This document shows, piece after piece, positions 46,901 through 59,900 of a stretch of 64,000 nucleotides of DNA. The notes below the pieces were generated by a model. The model worked only from the letters and a program-made list of their open reading frames with translations, had not been told where the DNA came from and did not search any database. Made by a program: the position numbers and the translations under genes. Source of the DNA: Sipunculus nudus (Eukaryota > Annelida > Sipuncula > Golfingiida > Sipunculidae). The DNA lies in contig CM049313.1 in assembly GCA_026874595.1 (NCBI GenBank), positions 29,694,008 through 29,758,007 of the forward strand, read 5' to 3'. Every line of letters begins with the position of its first letter. Position 1 is the stretch's first letter.

Positions 46901-48758
46901 GCCATATATTTAACTTTTGAAAACTTAATTACCTTCACACATTATTTGTTTATGAAATGGAACTTTTATATGACACTTACCATAGGCCCATTTTTTCCCT
47001 TGGTGCATCACTAAATGGTTTCAGGCCAACGGTTTCATTTATTACACATACCATATGCTTTAGCTCATGTCCATTATTCTATAATTTACAGAGGTTCATT
47101 TAAGCTGGGCCATTTTCTCTTAGCTTTTCAAATGGTTTCTGTAGTCACTTGCTTTGATTACAGATGCAGGGTCCCACTCCAGGTCCCTGGAAGTCAGCTA
47201 TGCCAGGGTTTCTGATTTGTTACAGTCACTGGGGGAGAGCCCCTGCTGTGACAGGTGTACAGTTATTCTCATATCACCACCCGAATCACCCCCCCCCCCC
47301 CCAACCCCAACCCACCAAGTGTTATGCAGTAATTGTTATTGTTTTCACTGTATCTCCTTAATTGTAATGCTGTTTCCACTCCGATATGCAAAATAATTCA
47401 AGGTGTAATCCAGAAGATGCAATGTTGTGTAATGTAGCATTTTTAGCTCAGCTGACTATAAGTCATCTGAGCTATAGTTGTGGTCCATTGTCTGTTGTCC
47501 GTCCGTCTGTCCTGCCGTCCGTCAGTCTGTCCGTCCGTCTGTCCGTCCGTAGATGTGGCACGTTTTGAAACCGCAAGACCTAGGAATCCAAAATTCAGCA
47601 TAATGTTAGATGTCCCATAGATCTCCTACCAAGCCCAAAACTGGGTCTTTTCGACTTCGTTCCTTTGAGAAATTAAGGAAAAACCTCAATTTTTTATTAA
47701 AAACCTATTTTCACACTTCAGGACTGCCTAATATCAAAACCACTCATCTGTTTTTCCTCATATTTACAATAAATATTCCTCTATATTGTTTCTATGTATA
47801 TTTAAGAAATTATGTCTGTATTTTATAATTTAAAAAAGTTATGGACCCAAACATAATGCATTATGTAAAAAATCAGGAAAGATATTTGATCACTTAACAC
47901 AAAACATGTTAAAGCTATGGACCTTTTTTCCAGTAATATAACTTTAATTAATCAAAATTAAATTGTATACCCAAAATTAGATGAAAATCTTTTAAATTTT
48001 TTAAAATATTAATAAAAATAAAAAATTGGTACCTTAAATTTTGCCCAACTTTGACCATGGCACGTTTTTTTAGCTCAGCTGACTGAAAGTCATCTGAGCT
48101 ATAGCGATCACTCTTTGTCCGTCGTCCGTCTGTCCGTCCGTTAACCAGGCACAAATCGTAACCGCTGGACCTAGAACCTTGTAACTTCGGATTCTGAGAG
48201 GTCCATGAAAAATCTCCTTGGAAACTAGAAATTAGGTCTCTGTTACATATATCCTTCGAGCTATGGGGCCCCAAAGTACCCCCCAGAAAAGTCAAAAATT
48301 TATACAAAAACTTCAATATCTCATTAACTACTTGACTGATGGTCATGATTTTAGGCATACATATTGATCATGAGATGTTCCATCACTTCCTGCAGACTGG
48401 TGGCGCCACCTGTATTTTTCGATTTTTTACAAATTTTTTTCTCTATTTTTGAGACCTTTAAAAATGTGAACATCTGTTAACAAGGCACAAATCGTAAAGC
48501 CTAGACCTAGAATCTTAATTCTTGATACACTGAGAGGTCCATGAAAAATCTCCTTGGAAACCAGAAATTAGGTCTCTGTTACCCATATCCTTCAAGCTAT
48601 GGGGCCCCAAAGTACCCCCCAAAATAGTAAAAAATTTCATACAAAAACTTCAATATATCTCAATAATTACAACACTGATGGTCATGATTTTTGGCATACA
48701 TATTGATCATGAGATGTTCCATAAGTTCCTGCAGACTGGTGGCACCACCTGTATTTTT

Positions 48759-51388
48759 AGCTCAGCTGACTATAAGTCATCTGAGCTATAGTCGTGGTCC
48801 ATTGTCCGTCGTCCGTCCGTCTGTCCGTCCGTCCGTCCGTCCGTCCGTAGATGTGGCACGTTTTGAAACCATAAGACTTAGGAATCCAAAATTTGGCATA
48901 ATGTTAGCTGTCCCCAAGATCTCCTACCAAGCCGAAAACTGGGTCTTTGCGACTTTGTTCCTTTGAGAAATTAAGGAAAAACCTCAATTTTTTATTAAAA
49001 ACCTATTTTCACACTTTAGGGCTGCCTAATATCAAAACCACTCATCTGTTTTACCTCATATTTACCATAAATATTCCTCTATATAGTTCCTATGTACATG
49101 CCTGAAATTATGTCTGTATTATATAATTTAAGAAAGTTATGGGCCAGAACATAATGCATTTTGTAAAAAATCAGGAAAGATATTTGATCACTTAACACAA
49201 AACTTGTTAAAGCTATGGACTTTTTTTCAAGTAATATAACTTTAATTAATCAAAATTAAATTGTATACCCAAAATTAGATCAAAATCTTTTAAATTTTTT
49301 AAAATATTAGCAAAAACAAAAAAATTGGTACCTTAAATTTTGCCTAACTTTGACCATGGCACGTTTTTTTCCTGTAAGTACTGTGGATTTATTTTTCTCA
49401 GCATGTTTTTGTTAGCATTTTGTCTGTTAACACCAAAAATTTGAAACCAGTTGATCAAAAACTGTAGATTTTATTCAAGTTTTCAAGCACCATGTAACAT
49501 ATTGTTTACATCAGGCTAGTGTTATGCAGTTTGCAAGAGCTCAGCTCCCCAGCTTAAGCTCTCAGTTCCTAAAATCTGGCATACAATTAGATGTCTCTAA
49601 AATTCCCTACCATGCCAAGAATTTGGTCACTAGGACTTAATACCTTTGAGATATTAATGAAAAACTTCATTTTTCAATTAAAAACCCATTATTTCACTTC
49701 AATACTGCCTAATATCAAAACCACTGATCTGACTTTAATCATATATAATATACATGTTTTTCAATACATTCTCTGTGCACATGCCAGAAATGATGTCAGT
49801 ATTGCGTAATTGATTTAAGTTATGGGCCCAAACAATATGCACTTTGTAAAAAATCAAGAAATATATTTACTCCCTTAACAAGGGGCTTGCTGAAGCTAGA
49901 GATTTTTTGTCAGGGATGTAAGATTATTTAATCAAGATTCAATTGAATACCCAAAATTAGTTCTGAATTTTTAAAATTTTATAAGTTATTAGTATAAATA
50001 TAAAATTAGTACCTTAAATTTTGCCCAACTTTGACCATTTCACTTTTGTTTAATGTGAGCTCTGTTTATATAATTTTCATATCATGCACACACATGGATT
50101 TCAGCTTTTTAGTTTAGAAAGCTGAAAGAAATTGGCCAAAAATTGTAGCTTTTATTAATGTTTTTATGAGACCATGTCAGACCTTGGCTCTCTCCAGCCA
50201 CTTTTGAGTCACCTGTATGTTGACCTTGTTGAACTTTCAGCAAATTATGCATGCTTGAGGCGAGGCAGATACAGGGGCAGCAAGGCAGCTTATGGCCAGC
50301 CACAGTTGATCCAGGTGTCCAACCCAACTCATCAAGTAGTTTTAACCAACAACATAACAATAAATTAATCAATTTTTATTGGTTTTTAATAACAAATTAA
50401 AGAAAAATAGAAAAGGAATTTGTTAGTTTATATTAATAGGGAAATAACTTGCAGTTACTGATGATATAAGAATCTTGTATTGATAGATAGAATGTCACAT
50501 ATTCCAAATAACACCATGCAGTCACCTATGGCATTTTTCAGTTCAATTTTAATAATAAAAAAATAAATCATATTATTCATTACTAATCATTAGGGATCAT
50601 GAAGGAAATTAATGATAGACAAAGATGCAGTTGATAATATTAATCTAGATTCCTACTGTGTCTAGTGTGTACATTGATGTGAAATTAGTCCCAAATAAAT
50701 ATATCACATTTATTTTTTTTAATATAAATAAAAGCCATAAAACCAGGTACTTATGATCATTATTTAAATGTGTGAATTTTGTACATTCTGGATTCTCAAC
50801 ACCATTGTTTGGTGAAAACTGAATAAATACCGGACATGGTGGGAATACTTTGCAATTGTATTTAAATACGAATATGAATATGTACTCCATTATAAAATTT
50901 CTTGCATAAAGAATGGGAATTCAGGAAAAAATGAAAGTATATGAATACCAGTGCAAATACTTTCCAAATGTATTCATGAATGCATTCATGAATATATTCT
51001 TTAATATTATTTTAATAATCATTTCAGTTATATTTCATTTTAAAAATCATACGATTCTCTTATTATTTTTAATAAAAATTATATCTGGGACAATATTTGT
51101 AATTTTTTTAATAAATAGTTAAACTCTTATATTATATGTTCTGCTTATAAGTTATATGGCCAAGTCAAAATCTGTGTGACAATAGTACTCCATTTGTTAA
51201 TAAAATAAATGAAATTAATTCTCTTCTCTGTCTCCAAAGGTACTATCAAAATCATACATAAGCTTAACAACAACAACTCATAATACAGCTTATACTTATA
51301 ACCACACAAAACCAGCATGTGCCTCATTTCTAAATCATATTTTTTTATCATATATAACAGCTGAGCGCCGTGACCCATAGGTCCCTTG
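48759..51388 (+). mobile_element. Level 4 family A element, uninterrupted 2.63-kb copy
   Basis: This is the cleanest full-length family A copy: AGCTCAGCTGACTATAAG start, a (GTCCGTCC)n block at 48806-48848, about 2.5 kb of AT-rich body, then CAGCTGAGCGCCGTGACCCATAGGTC and CTTG. Host A' sequence reads CACCTGTATTTT before it and a GATTTTTT run after. No open frame over 100 codons with recognisable content is present. It is the best reference copy for the family. Confidence 0.85.
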
Positions 51389-51399
51389 TTTGATTTTTT

Positions 51400-53686
51400 A
51401 GCTCAGCTGACTTTCAGTCATGCTGAGCTATAGCGATCACTCTTTGTCTGTCGTCCGTCTGTCCGTCTGTCTGTCCGTCTGTCCGTCTGTCCGTTAACCT
51501 GGCACAAATCGTAACCGCTGGACTTAGAATCTTGTCACTTTACATTCTGAGAGGCCAATGAAAAATCTCCTTGGAAACGAGAAATTAGGTCTCTGTTACC
51601 CATATCCTTCGAGCTATTGGGCGCCAAAGTACCCCCCAGAATAGTCAAAATTTTCATACAAAAACTTTAGTAATCTCATTAACTACATCACTGATGGTCA
51701 TGATTTTTGGCATACATATTTATCATGAGATGTTTCATCAGTTCCTGCAGATTGGTGGCGCCACCTGTATTTTTAGATTTTTTACGAATTTTTTTCTCTA
51801 TTTTTGAGACCTTTAAAAATGTGAACAACTGTTAACAGGGCACAAATCGTAACCGCTGAACCTAGAACCTTGTAACTTGGGATTCTGAGAGGTCCATGAA
51901 AAGTCTCCATGGAAACCTGAAATAAGGTCTCTGTTACCCATATCATTTGAGCTGTGGGGCCCCAAATTACCCCCCAGAATAGTGAAAAATTTCATACAAA
52001 AACTTCAATATCTCATTAACTACATCACAGATGGTCATGATTTTTGGCATACATATTGATCATGAGATGTTTCATCAGTTTCTGCAGACTGGTGGCGCCA
52101 CCTGTATTTTTCGATTCTTTACGAATTGTTTTCTCTGTTTTTGAGGTCTTTAAAAATGTGGACATCTGTTAACAGGGCACAAATCGTTACAACTGGACCT
52201 AGAATCTTCATTCTTGACACAGTGAGAGACCTATGAAAAGTCTCCATGGAAACCTGAAATAAGGTCTCCGTTACCCATATCATTTGAGCTGTGGGGCTCC
52301 CAATTACCCCCCAGAATAATGGAAAATTTGATTTAAAAAAACTGCAACATCTCAATAACTACAATACAGATGGTCATGATTTTTGGCATACATATTGATC
52401 AAGAGGTGTTCCATCATTTCCTGCAGACTGGTGGCGCCACCTGTATTTTTTCAAATTTTTACAATTTTTTTTTCTCTATTTATGAGACTTTTAAGGATGT
52501 AGTTATCTGTCAACAAGGTACAAATTGTAATGACTTGACCTAGAATCTTTATTCTTGACACACAGGGAGACCCATGAAAAGTCTCCATGGACACCTGAAA
52601 TTAGGTCTCTGTTACCCATATCCTTAGAGCTATGGCACTCCAAAGTACAGCTCGGAATAATGGAACATTTGATACATAAGTGGAAGTATCTGAACAACTA
52701 ATGCAGAGATCACCATAATTGTTTGCATGGATATTGATCATGGAGTGTTTCATCAGTTTTTGCAGACTGGTGGCACTACCTGTATTTGTTTGGGTTTTTT
52801 TACGATTTTTTCTCCATTTTTGAGACCATTAAAGATATGAACATCTGTTTACAGGGCACAATTCATAACAATTGGACCTAGAATCTTCATTCTTGATGCA
52901 TAGGGAGGCCCATGAAAGTCTCCATAGAAACCTGAAATTAGGTCTCTTTTACCCATTTTGTCCAAGCTATTGTCCAAGCACCCCCCCCCCCCCCCAGAAT
53001 AATGGAAAATTTGTTACAAAAGCTCCAGAATCTGAACAACCAATGCATGAATATATCAGGGAATATATCACATTTTGATTTTATACATAGAAAAATAAAT
53101 CGGTTTGTGCACTCTGATCATGAAAACTAAAATATAATTTGACATCAAATGTATGACATAATAGATTCTGTAAGAGATGCATAATCCTGATGAAATTGTT
53201 TGGTCTATGGAACCAGAAAAGGCTGGTCAATTTATTTATGAAAAAAAAATATTTTACCAAAACAAGCATTTACAAACATTTGCAGAAATGTCAAAAATTG
53301 TGTTTATGTATCTGTAATGTTTTAGGATATATATAAGGGCTTATTTGTAAAATTTTATATTTTTCAAACATGTTAAAATAAAGTTGCTGATTAAAATATT
53401 GATGAATTATTTCTGAATATCTTCCTATACTCAGCTCACCGTCATGATCCATGAGTCACTTGTTATTAGTTTCTGCAGACTGGTGGACCCACCTCTATTT
53501 TGTTTTTTAAAGTTTAGGCATTTTTTCTCTATTTTTGAGATATATAAATACAGACATAATCTTTGTCTGTTGGTTAATCTGTTTGATCCTTCAGTTGAAT
53601 GGTTATATACTACCATTCAGATCATAAAATTTCCTTTTGCAAATCTCTTCCCATTCAGCTGAGCGTCATGACCCATGGGTCACTTG
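51400..53686 (+). mobile_element. Level 4 family A' element
   Basis: The 5' end is AGCTCAGCTGACTTTCAG followed by AGCGATCACTCTTTGTCTGT and a (GTCY)n block. The 3' end is CAGCTGAGCGTCATGACCCATGGGTC then ACTTG. It begins only 11 bases after the preceding family A 3' end. The host resumes as ACAATTTTTTCCTCTATTTT. Palindrome copies lie at 51754, 52091 and 52430. A second family-type 3' end at 53432-53458 marks a further, incompletely resolved insertion inside it. A poly-C tract is at 52980-52995. Confidence 0.75.
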
Positions 53687-55355
53687 TTTACAATTTTTTC
53701 CTCTATTTTTGAGACGTTTATAGATGCTGTCACCTGTTAACGTGGCACAAATCGTAATCGCTGGACCTAGAATCTTCATTCTTGACACACTGAGAAACCT
53801 ATTAAAAGTCTCCATGGAAACCATAAATTAGATCTCTGTAATCCATATCCTTCGAGCTATGGGGCCCCAAAGTACCCCCCAGAAAAGTCAAAAATTTCAT
53901 ACAAAAACTTCAATATCTCATTAACTACTTGACTGATGGTCATGATTTTTGGCATATGTATTGATCATGAGATGTTCCATCACTTCCTGCAGACTGGTGG
54001 CGCCACCTAAATTTTTCAATTTTTTACGAATTAAAAAATGTGAACAGCTGTTAACAGGGCACAAATCATAAAGACTGGACCTAGAATCTTCATTCTTGAC
54101 ACACTGAGAGGTCCATAAAAAGTCTCCATGGAAACCTGAAATAAGGTCTCTGTTACCCATATCCTTTGAGCTATGGGGGGCTCCCAATAACCCCCCAGAA
54201 TAATGGAAAATTTGATAAAAACAAACTGCAACATCTCAATAACTACAACACTGATGGTCATGATTTTTGGCATACATATTGATCAAGAGGTGTTTCATCA
54301 GTACCTGCAGACTGGTGGTGCCACCTGTATTTTTTCAAATTTTCACAATTTTTTATTCTCTATTTTTGAGACCTTTCAGGATGTAGTTATCTGTCAACAG
54401 GGTACAAATCGTAAGGACTGGACCTAGAATCTTCATTGTTGACACACAGGGAGACCCATGATAAGTCTCCATGGACACCTGAAATTAGGTCTCTGTTACC
54501 CATATCCTTTGAGCTATGGCACTCCAAAGTACAGCTCAGAATAATGGAAAATTTGATACAAAAGCTGAAGTATCTGAACAACTAATGCAGAGATCACCAT
54601 AATTTTTTTCATGGATATTGATCATGGAGTGTTTCATCAGTTTCTGCAGACTGGTGGCACCACCTGTATTTGTTCGGGTTTTTTTTACGAATTTTTTCTC
54701 TAATTTTGAGACCTTCAAAGTTATGAACATCTGTTAACAGGGCACAAATCATTAAAACTGGACCTAGAATCTTCATTCTTGACACACAGGGAGACCCATG
54801 AAAAGTCTCCATGGAAACCTGAAATTAGGTCTCTGTTACCAATATTCTTTAAGCTGTATGGCTCCAAATTACCCCCCAGAATAATGGAAAATTTGATACA
54901 AAAACTGCAGTATCTCAATAACTACAACACTGATGGTCATGATTTTCGGCATACATATTGATCATGACCTGTTCCATCAGTTCCTGCATACTGGGTGCGC
55001 CACCTCTATGTTTTTCAAATTTTTACGATTTTTTTTCTCTTTTTTTGATACCTTTAAAGATGTGGTTATCTGTCAACAGGGTACAAATCGCAACAACTGG
55101 ACCTAGAATCTTCATTCTTGTCATGCAAGGAGGCCCATGAAAAGTGCCTGTGGAAACTTAAAATTAGGTCTCTGTTACCCATATCCTTCAAGCTATAGGA
55201 CTCCGAAGTATCCCTCAGAATAATGGACAATTTGGTACAAAAGCTGAAGTATCTGAACAACTAATGGGGAGATCACCATGATTCTTTGCATGGATATTGA
55301 TGTTTGTAAGTGTTTTTATTAGTTTCTGCAGACTGGTGGAGCCACCTGTATTTTT

Positions 55356-56972
55356 GAACCCGCCAAAACAAAGTTTTGTGGATACTATGTTTTTGACCGG
55401 GTTCCTCCGCCATTGCCGCGTTCATTTCCAGAGAGCTCCTCTGGGACTTGATTTTATTAGCTTTCCAAGCTCATATCTCGTAAAACCGTTTGACTGATCA
55501 GGAAATAAAATTTATACTATTGTAGCCCTTGGATAGCTCTATAACATACACAAAAAATGGTGGCGCCACCTGTAACCATGTTTGCACAGTGTCCATCTGT
55601 TCATCTGCCTTTGGTTAAAATCACTCGTATCTCTGCAGTGAATTGACTAATTCACCTGAAATTCGGCATGCGTATACATCCTGGATAGCTTTCTTGATTT
55701 TATGACAGGTGGCGCCACCTACATTCTCATTCATGCTGATGACATCCAAGCTCATATTTCGGGAACCGTTTGACCGAACAGGCCAAAATTTTGCATGTGT
55801 ATAGATCTAACATAGCTCTTTATCATACGCTAAACTGGTGGCGCCACCTGCAACCAATTTTGCACAGCGTCTGTCTGTTTGTCTGCCGTGCGATAATGTC
55901 ACTCATATCTCGGCAGTGGTTTGACATATCTGCCTAAAATTTTGCAGTTTTATACATTCTGGATAGCTTTCTTGATTTTATGACAGGTGGCACCACCTAC
56001 ATTCATGTTCACGCTGATGACATCCAAGCTCATATCTCGGGAACCGTTTGACCGATCGGGCCAAAATTTTGCATGTGTATAGATCTAACATAGCTCTTTA
56101 TCATACGCAAAACTGGTGGCACCACCTGCAACCATTTTTGCACAGCGTCTGTCTGTCTGCCGTGCAATAAAGTCACTCACATCTTGGCAGTGGTTTGACA
56201 TATCTGCCTAAAAATTTTGCAGTTTTATACATCCTGGATAGCTTTCTTGATTTTATGACAGGTGGCGCCACCTTTATTCTAGTTTATGCTGCAGACATCC
56301 AAGCTCATATCTCGGGAACCGTTTGAACGCTTGGGCCAAAATTTTGCATGTGTATAGATCTCACATAGGTCTTTATCATACACAAAACTGGAGGGGCCAC
56401 CTGCTACCATTTTTGCACATTTTGCACAGCGTCTGTCTGTTTGTCTGCCGTGGCCTAAAATCACTCATTTCTCTGTAGTGGTTTGACATAACTGCCTAAA
56501 ATTTTGCAGGTTTATACATCCTGGATAGCTTTCTTGATTTTATGACAGGTGGCGCCACCTACATTCTAGTTAACGCTGCACACATCCAAGCTAATATCTC
56601 AGGAACCATTTGACCGATTGGGCCAAAATTGTGCTTGTGTTTAGATCTCACATAGGTCTTTATCATACACAAAACTGCAACCATTTTTGCACAGCGTCTG
56701 TCTGTTTGTCTGCCGTGGGCTAAAATCACTCATATCCATGTAGTGGTTTGACTTTTCTGCCTAAAATTTTGCATATGTATTCAACTTGGACAGCTTTCTG
56801 GATTTGTGGTAGGTTGCACAACCTACATACACATTTAGGCTGCAGACATCCATGCAATATGCAACATACCTCACTCTGTTTCCCCTTGCCACTCAATCCA
56901 TGCCTCACTTCACCCGTTCCACTCTGATTTTGGCAGATACCCGTAGTCACTTGCCGGTTACCCATATTCTAG
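55356..56972 (+). mobile_element. Level 4 family B element in A'
   Basis: The 5' end is GAACCCGCCAAAACAAAG then TTTTGTGGATACTATG. The 3' end is GATTTTGGCAGATACCCGTAG then CATATTCTAG|T. It holds five exact GGTGGCGCCACC copies (55559, 55708, 55837, 56261, 56548) plus degenerate ones, arranged as alternating ..ACTGGTGGCGCCACCTGC.. and ..ACAGGTGGCGCCACCTAC.. modules. The host A' resumes as TTAAAGTTTACACATTTTTT, present near 53506 without this insertion. Confidence 0.78.
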
Positions 56973-59900
56973 TTTTTAAAGTTTACACATTTTTTCTCTA
57001 TTTTTCAGATATATAAATACAGACTAAATCTTGGTCTGTTGGTTACTCTGTTTGATGCTTCAGTTGAATGGGTATCTACCATTCTGATGATAAAATTTCC
57101 TTTTGTGAATCTCTTCCCAGTCAGCTGAGCGTCATGACCCATGGGTCACTTGTTCCTGTAAGTACTGTGGATTTAATTTTCACAGCATGTTTTTGCTACC
57201 TTTTCAACTGTTAACACCAAAAATTTGAAACCAGTTGATCAAAAACTGTAGATTTTATTCAGGTTTTCAAGCACCATGTAACATATTTTTTACATCAAGC
57301 TAGTGTTATGCAGTTTGCAAGAGCTCAGCTCCCCAGCTTCAGCTCTTAGTTCCTTAAATTCAGCATACAGCTAGATGTCTCCAAAATCCCCTACCATGCC
57401 AAGAATTTGGTCACTAGGACTTAATACCTTCAAGATATTATTGAAAAAGTTCATTTTTCCATTAAAAACCCATTGTTACACTTCAAGACTGCCTACTATC
57501 AAAACCACTGATCTGACTTTAATCATAAATAATATACATATTTTTCATTCTCTATGCACATGCCAGAATGATGTCAGTATTGCGTAATTGTTTTAAGTTA
57601 TGGGCCCAAACATAATGCACTTTGTAAAAAATCAAGAAATATATTTACTCCCTTAACAAGGGGATTGCTGAAGCTAGAGATTTTTTGTCAGGGATGTAAC
57701 ATTATTCAATCAAGATTCAATTGAATACCCAAAATTAGTTCTGAATTTTTCAAATTTTATAAGTTATTATTATAAATGTAAAATTAGTAACTTAAATTTT
57801 GCCCAACTTTGACCATGGCACGTTTGTTTCCTGTGAGCACTGTTGATATAATTTTCATATCATGCACACATAAGGATTTCAGCTTTTAAGTTTAGAAAGC
57901 TGAAAGAAATTGGCCAAAAATTGTAGCTTTTATTAATGTTTTTATGAGACCCTGTCAGACTTTGGCTCTCTCAAGCCCCTCTTGAGTCACCTGTATGTTG
58001 ACCTTGTTGAACTTTCAGCAAATTATGCATGCTTGAGGCGAGGCATACAGGGGAATCCAGGCAGCTTATGGCCAGCCACAGTTGATCCAGGTGTCCAACC
58101 CAACTCATCTAGTAGTTTTAACCAACTACATAACAATAAACAATAAATTAATAAATTTTTATTGGTTTTTAATAAAAAAAATTAAAGAAAAATAGAAAAG
58201 GAATTTGTTAGTTTATAATAACAGGAAATTAAGTTGCAGTTACTGATGATATAAGAATCTTGTATTGATGGATAGAATGTCACGTATTCCAAATAACAAC
58301 ATGCAGTCACCTATGGTATTTTTCAGTTCAATTTTAATGATAAAGAAGTAAATCATATCATTGATTACTAATCATTAGGGATCACATGATGGAAATTAAT
58401 GATAGACAAAGATGCAGTTGATAATATTAATCTAGATTCCTGCTGTGTCTAGTGTGTACATTGATGTGAAATTAGTCCAAAATGAATTTATTACAGTTAT
58501 TTTTTAATATAAATAAAAGCCATAAAACCAGGTACTTGTGATCATTATTTAAATGTGTGAATTTTGTATATTCTGGATTCTCAACATCATTGTTTGGTGA
58601 ATACTGAATAAATACCAGACATGGTGCGTATACTTTGTAATTGTATTTAAATACGAATATGATTATGTACTCCATTATAAAATTCTTGCATAAAGAATGG
58701 GAATTCAGGTAAAAATGAAAGTATATGAATACCAGTGCAAATACTTTCAAAATGTATTCATGAATGCATTCATGAATATATTCTTTAATATTATTTTAAT
58801 AATCATTTCAGTTATATTTCATTTTAAAAAATCATATGATTCTCTTATTATTTTTAATAAAAATTATATTTGGGACAATATTTGTAATTTTGTTTAATTA
58901 ATAGTTAAACCCTTATATATTCTGCTTATAAGTTATATGGCCAAGTCAAAATCTGTGTGACAATAATACTCCATTTGTTAATAAAATAAATGAAATCAAT
59001 CCTCTTCCCTGTCTCCAAAGGTACTATCAAAATCATACATAAGCTAAACAACAACTCATAATACAGCTTATATTTATTACCACACAAAACCAGCATGTGC
59101 CTCATTTCTAAATAATATTTTTAATCATATATAACAGCTGAGCGTCGTGACCCATAGGTCCCTTGTTGAAGAAATCAATTTTCTTTTAAATGATTTTAAC
59201 AAATATAATTGAACCCATCAGTATGCTTAAATTATTATAAAATATGAAGCACATTATGGATAGATAAAGACACAATTAAAAATTGTGAAATCTAAATCAA
59301 GTATTATTTTCGGATATTTATTGTTTTGCAGATTTAAAAGATATATTTTTGTGGTAAAAAATAAATAAACATTTGTATGCATGATGTGGTGTTATCTGAC
59401 AAGATTGAGATTTATGATGATGCAATTGAGAATTATGAATCAACTTTTATATTCAGATATATATGTTAAATTGGAAATGTATAGAAATATAAACTTAAAC
59501 TAGAAAATAATTGATGTGATAAAAAAATGAGGATTTAATACAAACATTTGTTCATTATTTTCCTGCCTCAGCAGAATTTGAGATCAGGCTTTGTTTGCCC
59601 AGTTTTATGTTGTTAATTAGCTATATTTCAACTGTATACATTTCATAAAAAAAAATACATATATATTTAATAATATATATTATACAAAAAAATAGATTCA
59701 ATTGAACAAATGTGTAAACTACTGAAATGTCAACAGTTATTCGAAAAACCAACTAATGATCATGGTAATAGTACAGATCATTTTTTCACAAACTGCTCAC
59801 ATGCTTTAGTTTCAACATTAGGAAACAGGTCAGGTCACAAAATATTTTTTGCAACAATTTCTTGCTCATCAATACAAACCAATCATATAAACCAACCATG

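Larger units (their letters stand above)
48072..57152 (+). mobile_element. Level 3 family A' element
   Basis: The 5' end is AGCTCAGCTGACTGAAAG with AGCGATCACTCTTTGTCCGT. The 3' end is CAGCTGAGCGTCATGACCCATGGGTC then ACTTG at 57152. The host flanks GGCACGTTTTTT and CCTGTAAGTACTGTGGATTT join as in the intact copy at 49360-49390. The body consists of 330-bp-type units and holds three further insertions (48759-51388, 51400-53686, 55356-56972). Confidence 0.8.
47445..59165 (+). mobile_element. Level 2 family A element
   Basis: The 5' end is AGCTCAGCTGACTATAAG with (GTCY)n at 47497-47550. The 3' end is CAGCTGAGCGTCGTGACCCATAGGTC then CTTG at 59165. The host joins as GTAGCATTTTT / GAAGAAATCAATTTTC, present uninterrupted near 1868-1890. 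Its own sequence is 47445-48071 and 57153-59165. Confidence 0.8.

Noticed and set aside
44725-48850. (GTCY)n blocks as independent microsatellites
   Set aside because: They sit at a fixed distance from the AGCTCAGCTGA end in every family A/A' copy, so they are part of the element.
38737-55260. Recurrent minus-strand frames reading ..DMGNRDLISGFHGDFSW.. in many places
   Set aside because: They recur because the 336-bp repeat unit recurs. They are short, have variable ends and frequent stops, and show no domain. A conserved peptide cannot be fully excluded without codon-substitution analysis.
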